Of a stretch of 56,745 nt of DNA, positions 7,211 through 14,189 are shown piece by piece. Source of the stretch: Clostridia bacterium (GTDB lineage: Bacteria; Bacillota; Clostridia; Christensenellales; Borkfalkiaceae); contig JAFVRE010000032.1 of NCBI GenBank assembly GCA_017504465.1, forward strand, positions 1 through 56,745, given 5' to 3'. The notes below the pieces were generated by a model, which saw only the letters and a list, made by a program, of their open reading frames with translations, did not search any database and was not told where the DNA came from. A program made the translations under genes and the position numbers. Positions within the stretch are counted from its first letter, which is position 1. Every line of letters begins with the position of its first letter.

Positions 7211-7322
7211 TCCGTCGTGGGTGCTTGAAATTTTCAGGCTGAGATTATACCATTTGAATCGGCAAGGTAATACTTGAGCGAGAGTAACGTCCAAAGGCTT
7301 TTTTCCGCCCACGGTTTTTTTT
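7211..7322 (+). promoter_or_regulatory. TPP (thi-box) riboswitch with T-rich expression platform
   Basis: Conserved thi-box elements in order: GGGTGC (7219-7224), the hairpin arms CTTGAA/TTCAGG, the invariant CTGAGA (7239-7244), ACCA, TTGAA, then the CAAG-GTAATA-CTTG hairpin and GCGAGAGTAA. Thiamine pyrophosphate binding to this aptamer normally lowers expression. After the aptamer, CGCCCACG (7306-7313) is followed by eight T; it is an exact 8-bp partner (one G-U) of CGTGGGTG at 7216-7223, inside the aptamer. Which state terminates is not settled by inspection. Confidence 0.88.
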
Positions 7323-7407
7323 GCGTATCCTTAATTTCGTGCGCATAAAATATCGTAGGTGTTTTTTATTGTCTAAAACAAAAACGGCGGAAAGGAGGTC
7401 CTATCTT

Positions 7408-8517
7408 ATGTTTCTCAATTCCCTCATGGCGTTTGCCATTCACACACTCGAGCCTGTTGCAAAATGGAGCGCAATTGTGATTTTGACGAGTCTTTTTCTC
7501 GTCGGCTCATACCTGTACCTTACCAAACGCAAAATTTTGCCGAAATTTCTTAAATATTCGACGCTCGCGCTCGCCGTTTATTTCCTTTTTCTTGCGGTAT
7601 GCTTGTTTGTTGCCGACCTTACCTATCATTACAGTGACGAATACGCCCAAGAAAACTGGCTTGATAAGTCCATCCTCATCTCGCATATCCTGCTCCCTTT
7701 ATGCGCGTTTATAGGGAGTATTTTACTCGCTTGTCTCGTACATGGGTACGCCAAATACAAAAAATATGCAAAGCTTAAACAACTCAAAAACACGCTTTTT
7801 ATCGGTGTTTCCTGTGTGTTTATTTTAACGCTTTTACAAATAGGAAGATACTACTTGCAAAAGATAGACGGCGACGGATATTTCAATTCCGATTCCGCTT
7901 CGGTAAAGCAATTCGCGTTGTACGCTTGCTCGGTTATATTGACCTTTTTATTATTGACAGCTTCGCGCGCGGATAAACAACCGCTTGATTTTCAAGCAAA
8001 ACCCCTTGCGCACGCCGGGATATGCGTGTCTATGAGCTTCGCTCTTTCCTACGTCAAACTGTGGGATATGCCCAACGGCGGCGCGCTTACGCTTGCAAGT
8101 TTGTTCCCGCTCGCGCTATATTCCTACGTTTACGGCACGAAAAAGGGATTGTTCGCAGGCTTTTGTTATAGCCTGCTTCAAGCCGTTCAAGATCCGTGGA
8201 TTATTCATCCCGCGCAATTTTTACTCGATTACCCTATCGCGTTCACTTCCGTCGGGCTGGCGGGACTATTCAAAGAATCCAAGCTCAACCGTTCAAATCC
8301 GCGTCTTGCTTTTTCGCTCGGTTGCGGCTTCGTCGGCATCTTCCGTTACACAGCGCACGTGCTCTCGGGGATATTCGCCTTCGAGGCGTATGCAAAAGGA
8401 CAAAACGCCGTGCTTTTTAGCCTTGCTTATAACGTTTACGTGCTTGTAGATATTGCGCTCGTAATTGCCGCCGCAATTGCGGTGTCGTCGTCAAAAACGT
8501 TTACAAAAGAGCTTTAA
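7408..8517 (+). CDS. thiT: ThiT-like thiamine ECF transporter S component with extra N-terminal membrane domain
   Basis: 369 residues from ATG 7408, chosen for the AAAGGAGG site. Residues about 200-369 match ThiT: ALSYVKLWDMPNGG, then GTKKGLFAGFCYSLLQ, DPWIIHPAQFLLDYPIAFT and GLAGLF. ThiT binds thiamine and works with the shared EcfT/EcfAA' module, which is not in this window. ThiT is normally about 190 residues with six helices; here residues 1-190 add about five membrane segments with no motif I recognise. The TPP riboswitch upstream supports the thiamine assignment. It converges on rimM. Confidence 0.88.
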   Translation: MFLNSLMAFAIHTLEPVAKWSAIVILTSLFLVGSYLYLTKRKILPKFLKYSTLALAVYFLFLAVCLFVADLTYHYSDEYAQENWLDKSILISHILLPLCAFIGSILLACLVHGYAKYKKYAKLKQLKNTLFIGVSCVFILTLLQIGRYYLQKIDGDGYFNSDSASVKQFALYACSVILTFLLLTASRADKQPLDFQAKPLAHAGICVSMSFALSYVKLWDMPNGGALTLASLFPLALYSYVYGTKKGLFAGFCYSLLQAVQDPWIIHPAQFLLDYPIAFTSVGLAGLFKESKLNRSNPRLAFSLGCGFVGIFRYTAHVLSGIFAFEAYAKGQNAVLFSLAYNVYVLVDIALVIAAAIAVSSSKTFTKEL

Positions 8518-8618
8518 AAAGCAAGGGATAATCCTTTGACCTAAATTTTCTATCTTTCACTGAGTGGATAGCGCAACTGTCCGTGACCAAAGTCAATCGT
8601 CCGACCTATCCGACGGAG

Positions 8619-8730
8619 CGTTGAAGATACGAGCAAGACAAGGCGAATCAAGGGAGCGTACTAAGCGTACGCGACCGAGCAACAACGCAGTATTGCGAAG
8701 TATATACAACGCGACTTCAAAGCGACTTAA
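8619..8730. repeat. Stop-codon-proximal intergenic repeat, copy A
   Basis: Shares with copy B (10085-10184) the ordered blocks GATAC.AGCAAG, CAAGGGAGCGTAC, AAG.GTACG.GACCG, ACAACGCAG.ATTGCGA and GTATATAC. It contains the near-palindrome GCGTAC..GTACGC. On the minus strand it begins directly at the end of rimM. The rest of the 8518-8726 gap shows no gene. Confidence 0.8.
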
Positions 8731-9227
8731 TATACCGCCACTTCGTCAAAACGCTTTTTATTGACGATAATTTTCTTGTTTTCTAAATCCACCTTAACGA
8801 CAACGCCCTTGATTGCAGGGAAAAGGATATTTTTTCCATTGTTTTCAAGGGTGTAGATTTCGGAAGAAAGATTGGCTATATCTTTTACCGTACCCAAAAA
8901 TTCGCCTTCTTCCGTCTCGCAGGCGATTCCGAGAATATCGACGATATAATACTGCCCTTCTTCGAGCTCCGGCGCGTCTTCTCTATCGCCGTATAAAAGT
9001 TTCCCGCGGAGCAATTCCGCAGCGTTTCTATCGGGTACGCCGCGAAGTCCTAAATATGCAAAACCGTCGGTCCCAACACGAAAGGAAAGAATTTTATATT
9101 CCTTTTCGTCAATATAAACCACCCCGAATTGTTTTACGTCTTCGGGAAAGTCGGTAAACGTTTTAATTTTGATTTCACCGCGAATGCCTTGCGGTTTCAA
9201 GACCTCGCCTATGACCAATCGTTCCAT
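8727..9227 (-). CDS. rimM: 16S rRNA processing protein RimM
   Basis: 166 residues, full length. N-terminal RimM domain with GEVLKPQGIRGEIKIKTFTD (classic start) and GVPDRNAAELLRGKLLY; the C-terminal PRC-barrel contains YYIVDILGIACETEEG, ending IIVNKKRFDEVAVY. RimM binds S19 and helps mature the 30S head domain. Ribosome site GAGGGG precedes ATG 9227. In most Bacillota trmD and rplS follow rimM; here the operon ends and is followed by repeat copy A. A terminator between khpA and rimM suggests rimM has at least partly separate expression. Confidence 0.95.
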   Translation of the reverse strand: MERLVIGEVLKPQGIRGEIKIKTFTDFPEDVKQFGVVYIDEKEYKILSFRVGTDGFAYLGLRGVPDRNAAELLRGKLLYGDREDAPELEEGQYYIVDILGIACETEEGEFLGTVKDIANLSSEIYTLENNGKNILFPAIKGVVVKVDLENKKIIVNKKRFDEVAVY

Positions 9228-9264
9228 AAATAACCCCTCTTTTTTTAAGGATTTTTTTTCGCTC

Positions 9265-9306
9265 TTTAACGCATACAGCCTATGCAGGTATGCGATGAAG
9301 AGCTTT
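9265..9306 (-). other. Nested hairpin in the rimM leader
   Basis: On the minus strand GCTCTT...AAGAGC encloses CGCATAC...GTATGCG. The inner arm carries CGCATACCTGC, the dispersed word of this window. It could be a leader structure of rimM or a remnant repeat. Confidence 0.5.
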
Positions 9307-9314
9307 TCTTATGC

Positions 9315-9341
9315 ACAAAAAGGCTTTCTTGCGAAAGCCTT
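9315..9341 (-). terminator. Terminator between khpA and rimM
   Basis: AAGGCTTTC-GCAA-GAAAGCCTT with a TTTTTG tail, read on the minus strand. It lies inside what is usually one operon. Confidence 0.85.
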
Positions 9342-9358
9342 GCGCGCATTGTACTAAA

Positions 9359-9637
9359 TTATTCTTCGTCGGCTTGAGAATCGTCAACGACTACCTTCTC
9401 TCCGCCTTTTTCACAAATTTCAACGACGTATCTTTTTTCGTTACGAGGGGTTGCCGCGTGAACGAGCGTACGCATTGCTTTCGCAATTTTACCTTGTTTC
9501 CCAATCACCTTGCCCATATCGGACGCGGGCAACGTAACGGTAACTTCGATAACCCTTTCCTTTTCGTTGACGTCGTATTCGATATTTTCTTTATCTTCCG
9601 CGAATTGTTCAACGATATACTTAATTAAATCCAACAT
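9359..9637 (-). CDS. khpA: KH-domain RNA-binding protein KhpA (YlqC)
   Basis: 92 residues, slightly longer than the usual 75-80. The single KH domain contains the motif GKVIGKQGKIAKAMRTLVHAA (GxxG loop GKQG). KhpA partners with KhpB (Jag/EloR) and binds many RNAs; it affects cell elongation and division in streptococci. The neighbour order rpsP-khpA-rimM is conserved in Bacillota. The acidic C-terminal tail (DDSQADEE) is an extension. It starts 22 bp after rpsP. Confidence 0.93.
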   Translation of the reverse strand: MLDLIKYIVEQFAEDKENIEYDVNEKERVIEVTVTLPASDMGKVIGKQGKIAKAMRTLVHAATPRNEKRYVVEICEKGGEKVVVDDSQADEE

Positions 9638-9659
9638 TTTTCAACTCCAAAAGCGTTAA

Positions 9660-9947
9660 TTATTTGGATTTCTTGGTCTTCGTCTTGGGTGCGCTGAGCT
9701 TTGCGGATTTTTCCATAGCGCCTGCTTTTACAAGCAAGTTCTTAACCGTTTCGGTAGGTTGAGCGCCCTTTGCAATCCAATCTTTTGCTTTTGCAACGTC
9801 GATGTCAGCATCAGCGGAAACGGAAGGATTGTAGTGACCGATGCAATCGATATATTCACCATGCATAGCCTTTCTGCTGTCCGCAACAACTACACGATAG
9901 ATAGGGTTCTTCTTGTCGCCCATTCTGAAAAGTCTCATTTTTACCAT
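9660..9947 (-). CDS. rpsP: 30S ribosomal protein S16
   Basis: 95 residues from ATG 9947, which has GGAGG 9 bp upstream; an in-frame extension to 10001 is unlikely. The S16 signature MVKMRLFRMGDKKNPIYRVVVADSR is followed by IDCIGHYNPS, with a Lys-rich C-terminal tail. S16 is an early-binding protein at the base of the 30S body. It lies between ffh (upstream, across repeat copy B) and khpA. Confidence 0.96.
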   Translation of the reverse strand: MVKMRLFRMGDKKNPIYRVVVADSRKAMHGEYIDCIGHYNPSVSADADIDVAKAKDWIAKGAQPTETVKNLLVKAGAMEKSAKLSAPKTKTKKSK

Positions 9948-10026
9948 AATAAATACCTCCAAAGTATATATAAATATTTTTATTTTTTTATTTTTTGACA
10001 ACCGAAGTCGTTATTACATATTTGAT

Positions 10027-10184
10027 AACCGCTAAAACGCGGAGATGTTTACCGCAGACAACTAAAGCGAACCAACCGCTAAAACGCGGAGATACCAGCA
10101 AGCCAAAACGGAGCAAGGGAGCGTACAAGAAGTACGTGACCGCGTGACAACGCAGGATTGCGACGTATATACGCGTTTCGCTAT
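10027..10184. repeat. Intergenic repeat copy B with a 20-bp tandem unit
   Basis: AACCGCTAAAACGCGGAGAT occurs at 10027-10046 and again at 10074-10093. From 10085 to 10178 follows the same block order as copy A (CAAGGGAGCGTAC, AAGTACGTGACCG, ACAACGCAGGATTGCGA, GTATATAC). On the minus strand it starts directly after the ffh stop codon. Confidence 0.85.
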
Positions 10185-11504
10185 TTAGAACGGTAAGCGT
10201 AATTTACCTTTACCGCCCTTAAGCTGTTTCATTAGCATCTTCGTTTGCTCGAACTGTTTTAAGAGCTGATTTACTTCTTGAACGGACGTGCCTGAGCCTG
10301 ATGCAATACGGCGCTTTCTCTTGCTGTCGATAATCGAAGGGTTTTCACGTTCTTTCATCGTCATGGACAGGATAATCGCTTTCGTGTGTTCAAGTTTTTT
10401 CTCGTCGATATCGCTCTCGCTTACTTTAAGCTTGCCCATACCGGGCATCATAGACAGCATTGCTTGCGCGCCGCCCATCTTTTTCATCATAGCGAACTGT
10501 TCAAGATAATCGTTAAGCGTGAAGGAATTTTCACGCATTTTTTGTTGCATTTTCTTGGCGTCTTCTTCGGTAATCGCCTGTTGCGCTTTCTCAATCAACG
10601 ACAGCACGTCGCCCATACCTAAGATTCTCGACGCCATTCTTTCGGGATAGAACGGCTCTAAATCGGTCAGCTTTTCGCCTACGCCGATAAATTTGATAGG
10701 CTTCCCTGTTACCGCTTTAATGGACAAGCACGCGCCGCCTCTCGTATCACCGTCGAGCTTCGTCAAAACCACGCCCGAAATTTCCAATCTCGAATTAAAG
10801 GTATCCGCAACGTTGACCGCTTCTTGACCGGTCATAGCGTCAACGACGAGCAAGGTTTCCGTCACTTCTACCTGTGCTTTGATATTTTCAAGCTCTTGCA
10901 TGAGCGTATCGTCGATTTGCAAACGCCCTGCCGTATCCAAAATTACGGTATCATAGCCCATGGAGCGCGCGTAATCAATCGCTTCTTTCGCCGTTTTGAC
11001 AGGGTTTTGCGTACCCTTTTCAAAGACTTCTACGCCCGCGTTCTTGCCTACTACTTTAAGTTGCGTAATCGCCGCAGGTCTGTAAATATCCCCCGCTACG
11101 AGCAAAGGCTTTTTCCCGCCCTTTTTAAGAAGTACCGCGAGTTTTCCGCAAAGCGTAGTCTTACCTGCGCCCTGCAAACCGCACATCATAATCACGGTAG
11201 GAAGCTTTGGCGACGTTTCAAGCTTCGCGTTCTTAGAACCCATAAGCTCAATCAATTCTTCGTTGACAATCTTGATAACCTGTTGCGCGGGATTGAGCGA
11301 AGTCAAAATTTCCTGCCCGACCGCCTTTTCCGAAACGTCAGCAATAAACTGTTTTGCGACCTTCAAATTAACGTCCGCTTCCAAAAGCGCCACACGCACT
11401 TCGCGCATAGCCGTACGAATTTCAAGCTCCGTCAGCTTGCCACGCTTGGTTAGCTTTGAAAATATATGGTTTAATCTATCCGATAATCCGCCGAATAACG
11501 CCAT
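10185..11504 (-). CDS. ffh: Signal recognition particle protein Ffh
   Basis: 439 residues, full length. N domain, then G domain with the P loop GLQGAGKTTLCGKLA, DTAGRL, TKLDGD and GVGEKLTDLEPF. The Met-rich M domain includes AMLSMMPGM, KRKRRIASGSG and a MKQL-type C-terminus that binds SRP RNA. Ffh targets signal sequences to FtsY and the Sec translocon. It starts 9 bp after ylxM, its standard partner in Bacillota. The SRP RNA gene was not recognised in this window. Confidence 0.97.
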   Translation of the reverse strand: MALFGGLSDRLNHIFSKLTKRGKLTELEIRTAMREVRVALLEADVNLKVAKQFIADVSEKAVGQEILTSLNPAQQVIKIVNEELIELMGSKNAKLETSPKLPTVIMMCGLQGAGKTTLCGKLAVLLKKGGKKPLLVAGDIYRPAAITQLKVVGKNAGVEVFEKGTQNPVKTAKEAIDYARSMGYDTVILDTAGRLQIDDTLMQELENIKAQVEVTETLLVVDAMTGQEAVNVADTFNSRLEISGVVLTKLDGDTRGGACLSIKAVTGKPIKFIGVGEKLTDLEPFYPERMASRILGMGDVLSLIEKAQQAITEEDAKKMQQKMRENSFTLNDYLEQFAMMKKMGGAQAMLSMMPGMGKLKVSESDIDEKKLEHTKAIILSMTMKERENPSIIDSKRKRRIASGSGTSVQEVNQLLKQFEQTKMLMKQLKGGKGKLRLPF

Positions 11505-11513
11505 ATTTACTCC

Positions 11514-11939
11514 TTACTCTTCTCTTGAAACGACGTTTCCAAAAATAACGCCGCCGTCGATTTCCGTCTTCTCGACGCCAAACTCTTCATGTACTTTCTC
11601 TAAGCGATTTTCAAGCTCTGAAATCTGCTTAGACGTACCGTCCGTTTCTTTCATTTCCGCAATCCAACGGTTCACCGCCGTCATATATGCCGAATACTCT
11701 CTCGAAAGCTCGTCCAACGCGTTTACAAACCCGAGTTTTTTATCATACTCTTCAAGTTGTTTTCTGCATTTTACTAAGCAATCGGATACGCTTTGACGAG
11801 AAACACCCTTCTCTTCCGCTATTTCCGCAAGGGATAAATCGTAATTGAAATATAAATCGGTGATTTCTCTTTGCGTTTTGGTAAGCAGGGGCGAATACAA
11901 ATCCCAAAGCCTCAAAAAATCGAGATCCTCGTGTTTCAT
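11514..11939 (-). CDS. ylxM: YlxM family HTH protein (UPF0122)
   Basis: 141 residues from ATG 11939, picked for GGAGGAAGG upstream. Sigma-70 region-4-like HTH: LLTKTQREITDLYFNYDLSLAEIAE followed by VSRQSVSDCLVKCRKQL. YlxM modulates SRP GTPase activity in streptococci, which fits its invariable place before ffh. The C-terminal ~60 residues form a charged helical extension beyond the ~110-residue family core. The promoter at 11970-11998 drives it. Confidence 0.92.
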   Translation of the reverse strand: MKHEDLDFLRLWDLYSPLLTKTQREITDLYFNYDLSLAEIAEEKGVSRQSVSDCLVKCRKQLEEYDKKLGFVNALDELSREYSAYMTAVNRWIAEMKETDGTSKQISELENRLEKVHEEFGVEKTEIDGGVIFGNVVSREE

Positions 11940-11969
11940 ATTCCTTCCTCCTTTCAAACCTACCTGCCT

Positions 11970-11998
11970 ATTATACCGCATAAAACAACGCCTGTCAA
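11970..11998 (-). promoter_or_regulatory. Consensus promoter of ylxM-ffh
   Basis: TTGACA (11998-11993), 17-bp spacer, TATAAT (11975-11970) on the minus strand. The -35 lies inside an arm of the hairpin at 11987-12036, so the terminator-like repeat supplies the -35. Confidence 0.9.
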
Positions 11999-12036
11999 GC
12001 ATTTTTACTTGACAGGCGTTAATTTTTTTATTTTTT
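11987..12036 (+). repeat. Left copy of a duplicated terminator element
   Basis: AACGCCTGTCAAG / CTTGACAGGCGTT stem followed by ATTTTTTTATTTTTT on the plus strand. It aligns over about 50 bp, in the same orientation, with the element at 12872-12925. No plus-strand gene ends here, so as a terminator it is out of place. It may still stop the minus-strand gene that ends at 12040. Confidence 0.8.
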
Positions 12037-12039
12037 CTT

Positions 12040-12573
12040 TTATATTTGTTGCATTTCTTGAGAAACTTGTTGCCTTTGTTCTTTGTTTTGCAAATCAGCT
12101 AATATGCAAAGCGCAGAAACAATACAAGATATCGCACCAAAAATAGCTCCTATGCCCAATTCAAAAACATCTTCAATTTCTTCTTTTATTGCTTTATCCG
12201 CATATTGAACCAAAGAGGGCATTAAAAAAAGAAGAAGTGCTCCTACCGCAAAAGCCACAAACGCATATTGAACGTACTTTTTATCTTGCTTATTTTCCGC
12301 AACAAACAGTAAAACCACCGCTATCGCGGGTGCTGCGTAGGCTAATGAAGCCATAAACGAGAACTCAAAAGCCTCTTCTTCAGCTACCTCCCAACCAAAG
12401 CAAGAACCCCAGCCTGAAACTCCTACCACAAACCCATCGGATGCAAATGCCCCACTAACACCAGCGGCTTCTTCAACATCAACAGAAAGCGCTGGGAAAA
12501 AAATTGTCAAAACGGCAAAAAAGCCAAAAATGACTGCCAACAAAGATAAATTGTTTTTAATTTTTTCTACCAT
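12040..12573 (-). CDS. Four-helix membrane protein, XRE-controlled
   Basis: 177 residues with an AGGAGG ribosome site. Hydrophobic segments lie at about residues 10-30, 71-92, 102-122 and 135-160. A Gly/Val/Ser-rich acidic region (about 32-70, EEAAGVSGAFASDG) lies between the first two segments and is probably extracytoplasmic. I recognise no family. It is divergent from the XRE gene at 12669, and its consensus promoter holds a 14-bp palindrome in the spacer, so it is probably kept low by that regulator and turned on by an unknown signal. Confidence 0.75.
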   Translation of the reverse strand: MVEKIKNNLSLLAVIFGFFAVLTIFFPALSVDVEEAAGVSGAFASDGFVVGVSGWGSCFGWEVAEEEAFEFSFMASLAYAAPAIAVVLLFVAENKQDKKYVQYAFVAFAVGALLLFLMPSLVQYADKAIKEEIEDVFELGIGAIFGAISCIVSALCILADLQNKEQRQQVSQEMQQI

Positions 12574-12605
12574 AGAAAAAACCTCCTAAAAAATATTATG
12601 ACAAT

Positions 12606-12661
12606 ATTATATAAGAAGTTTTCTTCTATGTCAAGTATTTTTAGAAGTTTTCTTCTATAAT
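12606..12661. promoter_or_regulatory. Divergent promoters with twin operators
   Basis: Minus strand: TTGACA (12634-12629), 17 bp, TATAAT (12611-12606). The spacer holds AGAAG-TTTT-CTTCT (12614-12627). An identical 14-bp copy at 12643-12656 (centre 29 bp away) abuts TATAAT at 12656-12661, the plus-strand -10 of the XRE gene. One operator thus covers each promoter. Confidence 0.85.
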
Positions 12662-12668
12662 TGTAATT

Positions 12669-12869
12669 ATGAGGATTGGAGAAAAAATTAAAGAATTAAG
12701 AATAGAGAATCATCTATCTCAAATGCAATTAGCTAAGATAATCGGGGTAAGTCAAAAAGCCGTGGATTATTGGGAGCGTAGCGTAAACGAGCCAAAAGCG
12801 AGTTACATTATAAAACTCGTAGCAACCTTTGGTATTTCTTTTGATGATTTTTTTAGTGACGTTCAATAA
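12669..12869 (+). CDS. Small XRE-family HTH regulator, probably leaderless
   Basis: 66 residues: a bare HTH_3 domain, with MRIGEKIKELRIENHLSQMQLA, recognition region GVSQKAVDYWERSVNEP and a C-terminal ATFGISFDDFFSD. This matches cro/CI-type repressors. TATAAT ends at 12661, 7 bp before ATG 12669, and there is no Shine-Dalgarno, so the mRNA probably begins at or next to the start codon. The two identical palindromes upstream predict control of itself and of the membrane gene. Confidence 0.88.
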   Translation: MRIGEKIKELRIENHLSQMQLAKIIGVSQKAVDYWERSVNEPKASYIIKLVATFGISFDDFFSDVQ

Positions 12870-12871
12870 GT

Positions 12872-12925
12872 AACACCTGTCAGGCGTTTTTTACTTGACA
12901 GGTGTCATTTTTTTAATTTTCGTAT
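12872..12925 (+). terminator. Right copy of the duplicated terminator, after the XRE gene
   Basis: ACACCTGTCA / TGACAGGTGT stem followed by CATTTTTTT. It terminates the XRE gene and is a direct-repeat partner of 11987-12036. Confidence 0.9.
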
Positions 12926-12963
12926 TTTTTTAAATATTTTTAGTGCGTACGCGACGGGTAGTG

Positions 12964-14166
12964 TTAGAAAAGCTTTAACAAATCCACTAAAATAGCAAAC
13001 CCGAATAAAAATACGATACCGACTAAATGGATAATCGTTTCCACTTTTTGATTGATGGGCTTTTTACGAATCCATTCAATCGCGCAGAACACCACTTTCG
13101 AGCCGTCAAGCGCAGGAATGGGCAGTAGATTAAACACCGCTAAATTCACACCGATAAGCGAAGCGACGTTCAGGAAAGAAAGCAAACTGCTCGACGCAGC
13201 TTCTGCGGTTACCGTTATCGTCGTAATCGGCCCGCCGACCGCTTCCAAACCAAGTTTACCTGTTAAGAGTTCCCCAAACGAGCGCAGGACAGTTCCGCCG
13301 ATTTTCCAAGAATACGCAACCGACCTGCCGAGCGTTTCAAAAAAGCCAAGCTTGACGGTATTCATATGCAAACTATAAAGCCCCATCGCTTTCAAAAGCT
13401 TGCCCGTGTCCGACATATTCACAAAATCACAATCCGCTTTCAGCGTAACTTGAATCGTTTGTCTTTCACCGTTTCTAATCACGCCGACGGAAATTTCTTC
13501 GCCCGATTTCTTCCCCGACAGCGCGTCCATATAATCGGTAATAAGATAGACGGTATTCCCTTCTACGCTTTCGATAATATCCCCTGCCTGATACGCGGAA
13601 TCCAAATATCCGTTTTCTTTGGGTTCTATAACTTTATAAAGCGGTTGACCTATAAACGCGAACGTGCATATAACAATGAATAACGCCAACAAATAGTTCA
13701 TAGTTGCGCCGGCAATGAGTACGATAATGCGTTTCCAAGGCGCCTGGTCGTTAAACCGTTCGCCTTTAGGCTCGGGGTATTCTTCTAATTCTTCGTCTGT
13801 CTTTTTGCTTTCCTGCAACGAAGAACTCGTACCTGCCCCGTCCGTTTCTAATTCCTTAAAGGGATTTTCTTCCGTTTTTTCTTGCTCCGTTTTCCCGTCG
13901 CCGTAATCGTCTTCGCCGTCGAAAGCGCAATATCCGCCGAGCGGAACAAGTCGAACAGCGAACAACTCGCCCGTCGTTTTACTGCGACGTTTCCAAAGCG
14001 CAGGACCAAACCCAACGGAAAACTCGTTGATTTTAAAACCGAGCGCTTTGCCCGCAATATAATGCCCAAACTCGTGGATGGTAACCATGGCAAGCAAAAT
14101 TATAATCGCAAGCAGTATTCCGCCGATAGAACGCAGTACGTCCGTTATTCCTAATAAATTTATCAA
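12964..14166 (-). CDS. rseP: Site-2 membrane metalloprotease RseP
   Basis: 400 residues. The start is TTG at 14166 with AAAGGAG 7 bp upstream. The zinc motif HEFGH in MVTIHEFGHYIAG lies in the first helix; a PDZ domain is in the middle (GDIIESVEGNTVYL, MDALSGKKSGE); the second active-site motif is NLLPIPALDGSKVV near the C-terminus. It cleaves substrates inside the membrane (RseP/YluC family). Unusual is a ~55-residue acidic, Ser-rich insertion at about residues 83-140 between the active-site helix and ERFNDQAPWKR. It follows dxr, as in many Bacillota. Confidence 0.95.
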   Translation of the reverse strand: MINLLGITDVLRSIGGILLAIIILLAMVTIHEFGHYIAGKALGFKINEFSVGFGPALWKRRSKTTGELFAVRLVPLGGYCAFDGEDDYGDGKTEQEKTEENPFKELETDGAGTSSSLQESKKTDEELEEYPEPKGERFNDQAPWKRIIVLIAGATMNYLLALFIVICTFAFIGQPLYKVIEPKENGYLDSAYQAGDIIESVEGNTVYLITDYMDALSGKKSGEEISVGVIRNGERQTIQVTLKADCDFVNMSDTGKLLKAMGLYSLHMNTVKLGFFETLGRSVAYSWKIGGTVLRSFGELLTGKLGLEAVGGPITTITVTAEAASSSLLSFLNVASLIGVNLAVFNLLPIPALDGSKVVFCAIEWIRKKPINQKVETIIHLVGIVFLFGFAILVDLLKLF

Positions 14167-14189
14167 ATCATTTCTCCTTTTTAACTATA

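Noticed and set aside
10824-11453. Plus-strand 209-residue open frame across ffh
   Set aside because: Ffh on the minus strand is unambiguous; the frame has no start signal or family features.
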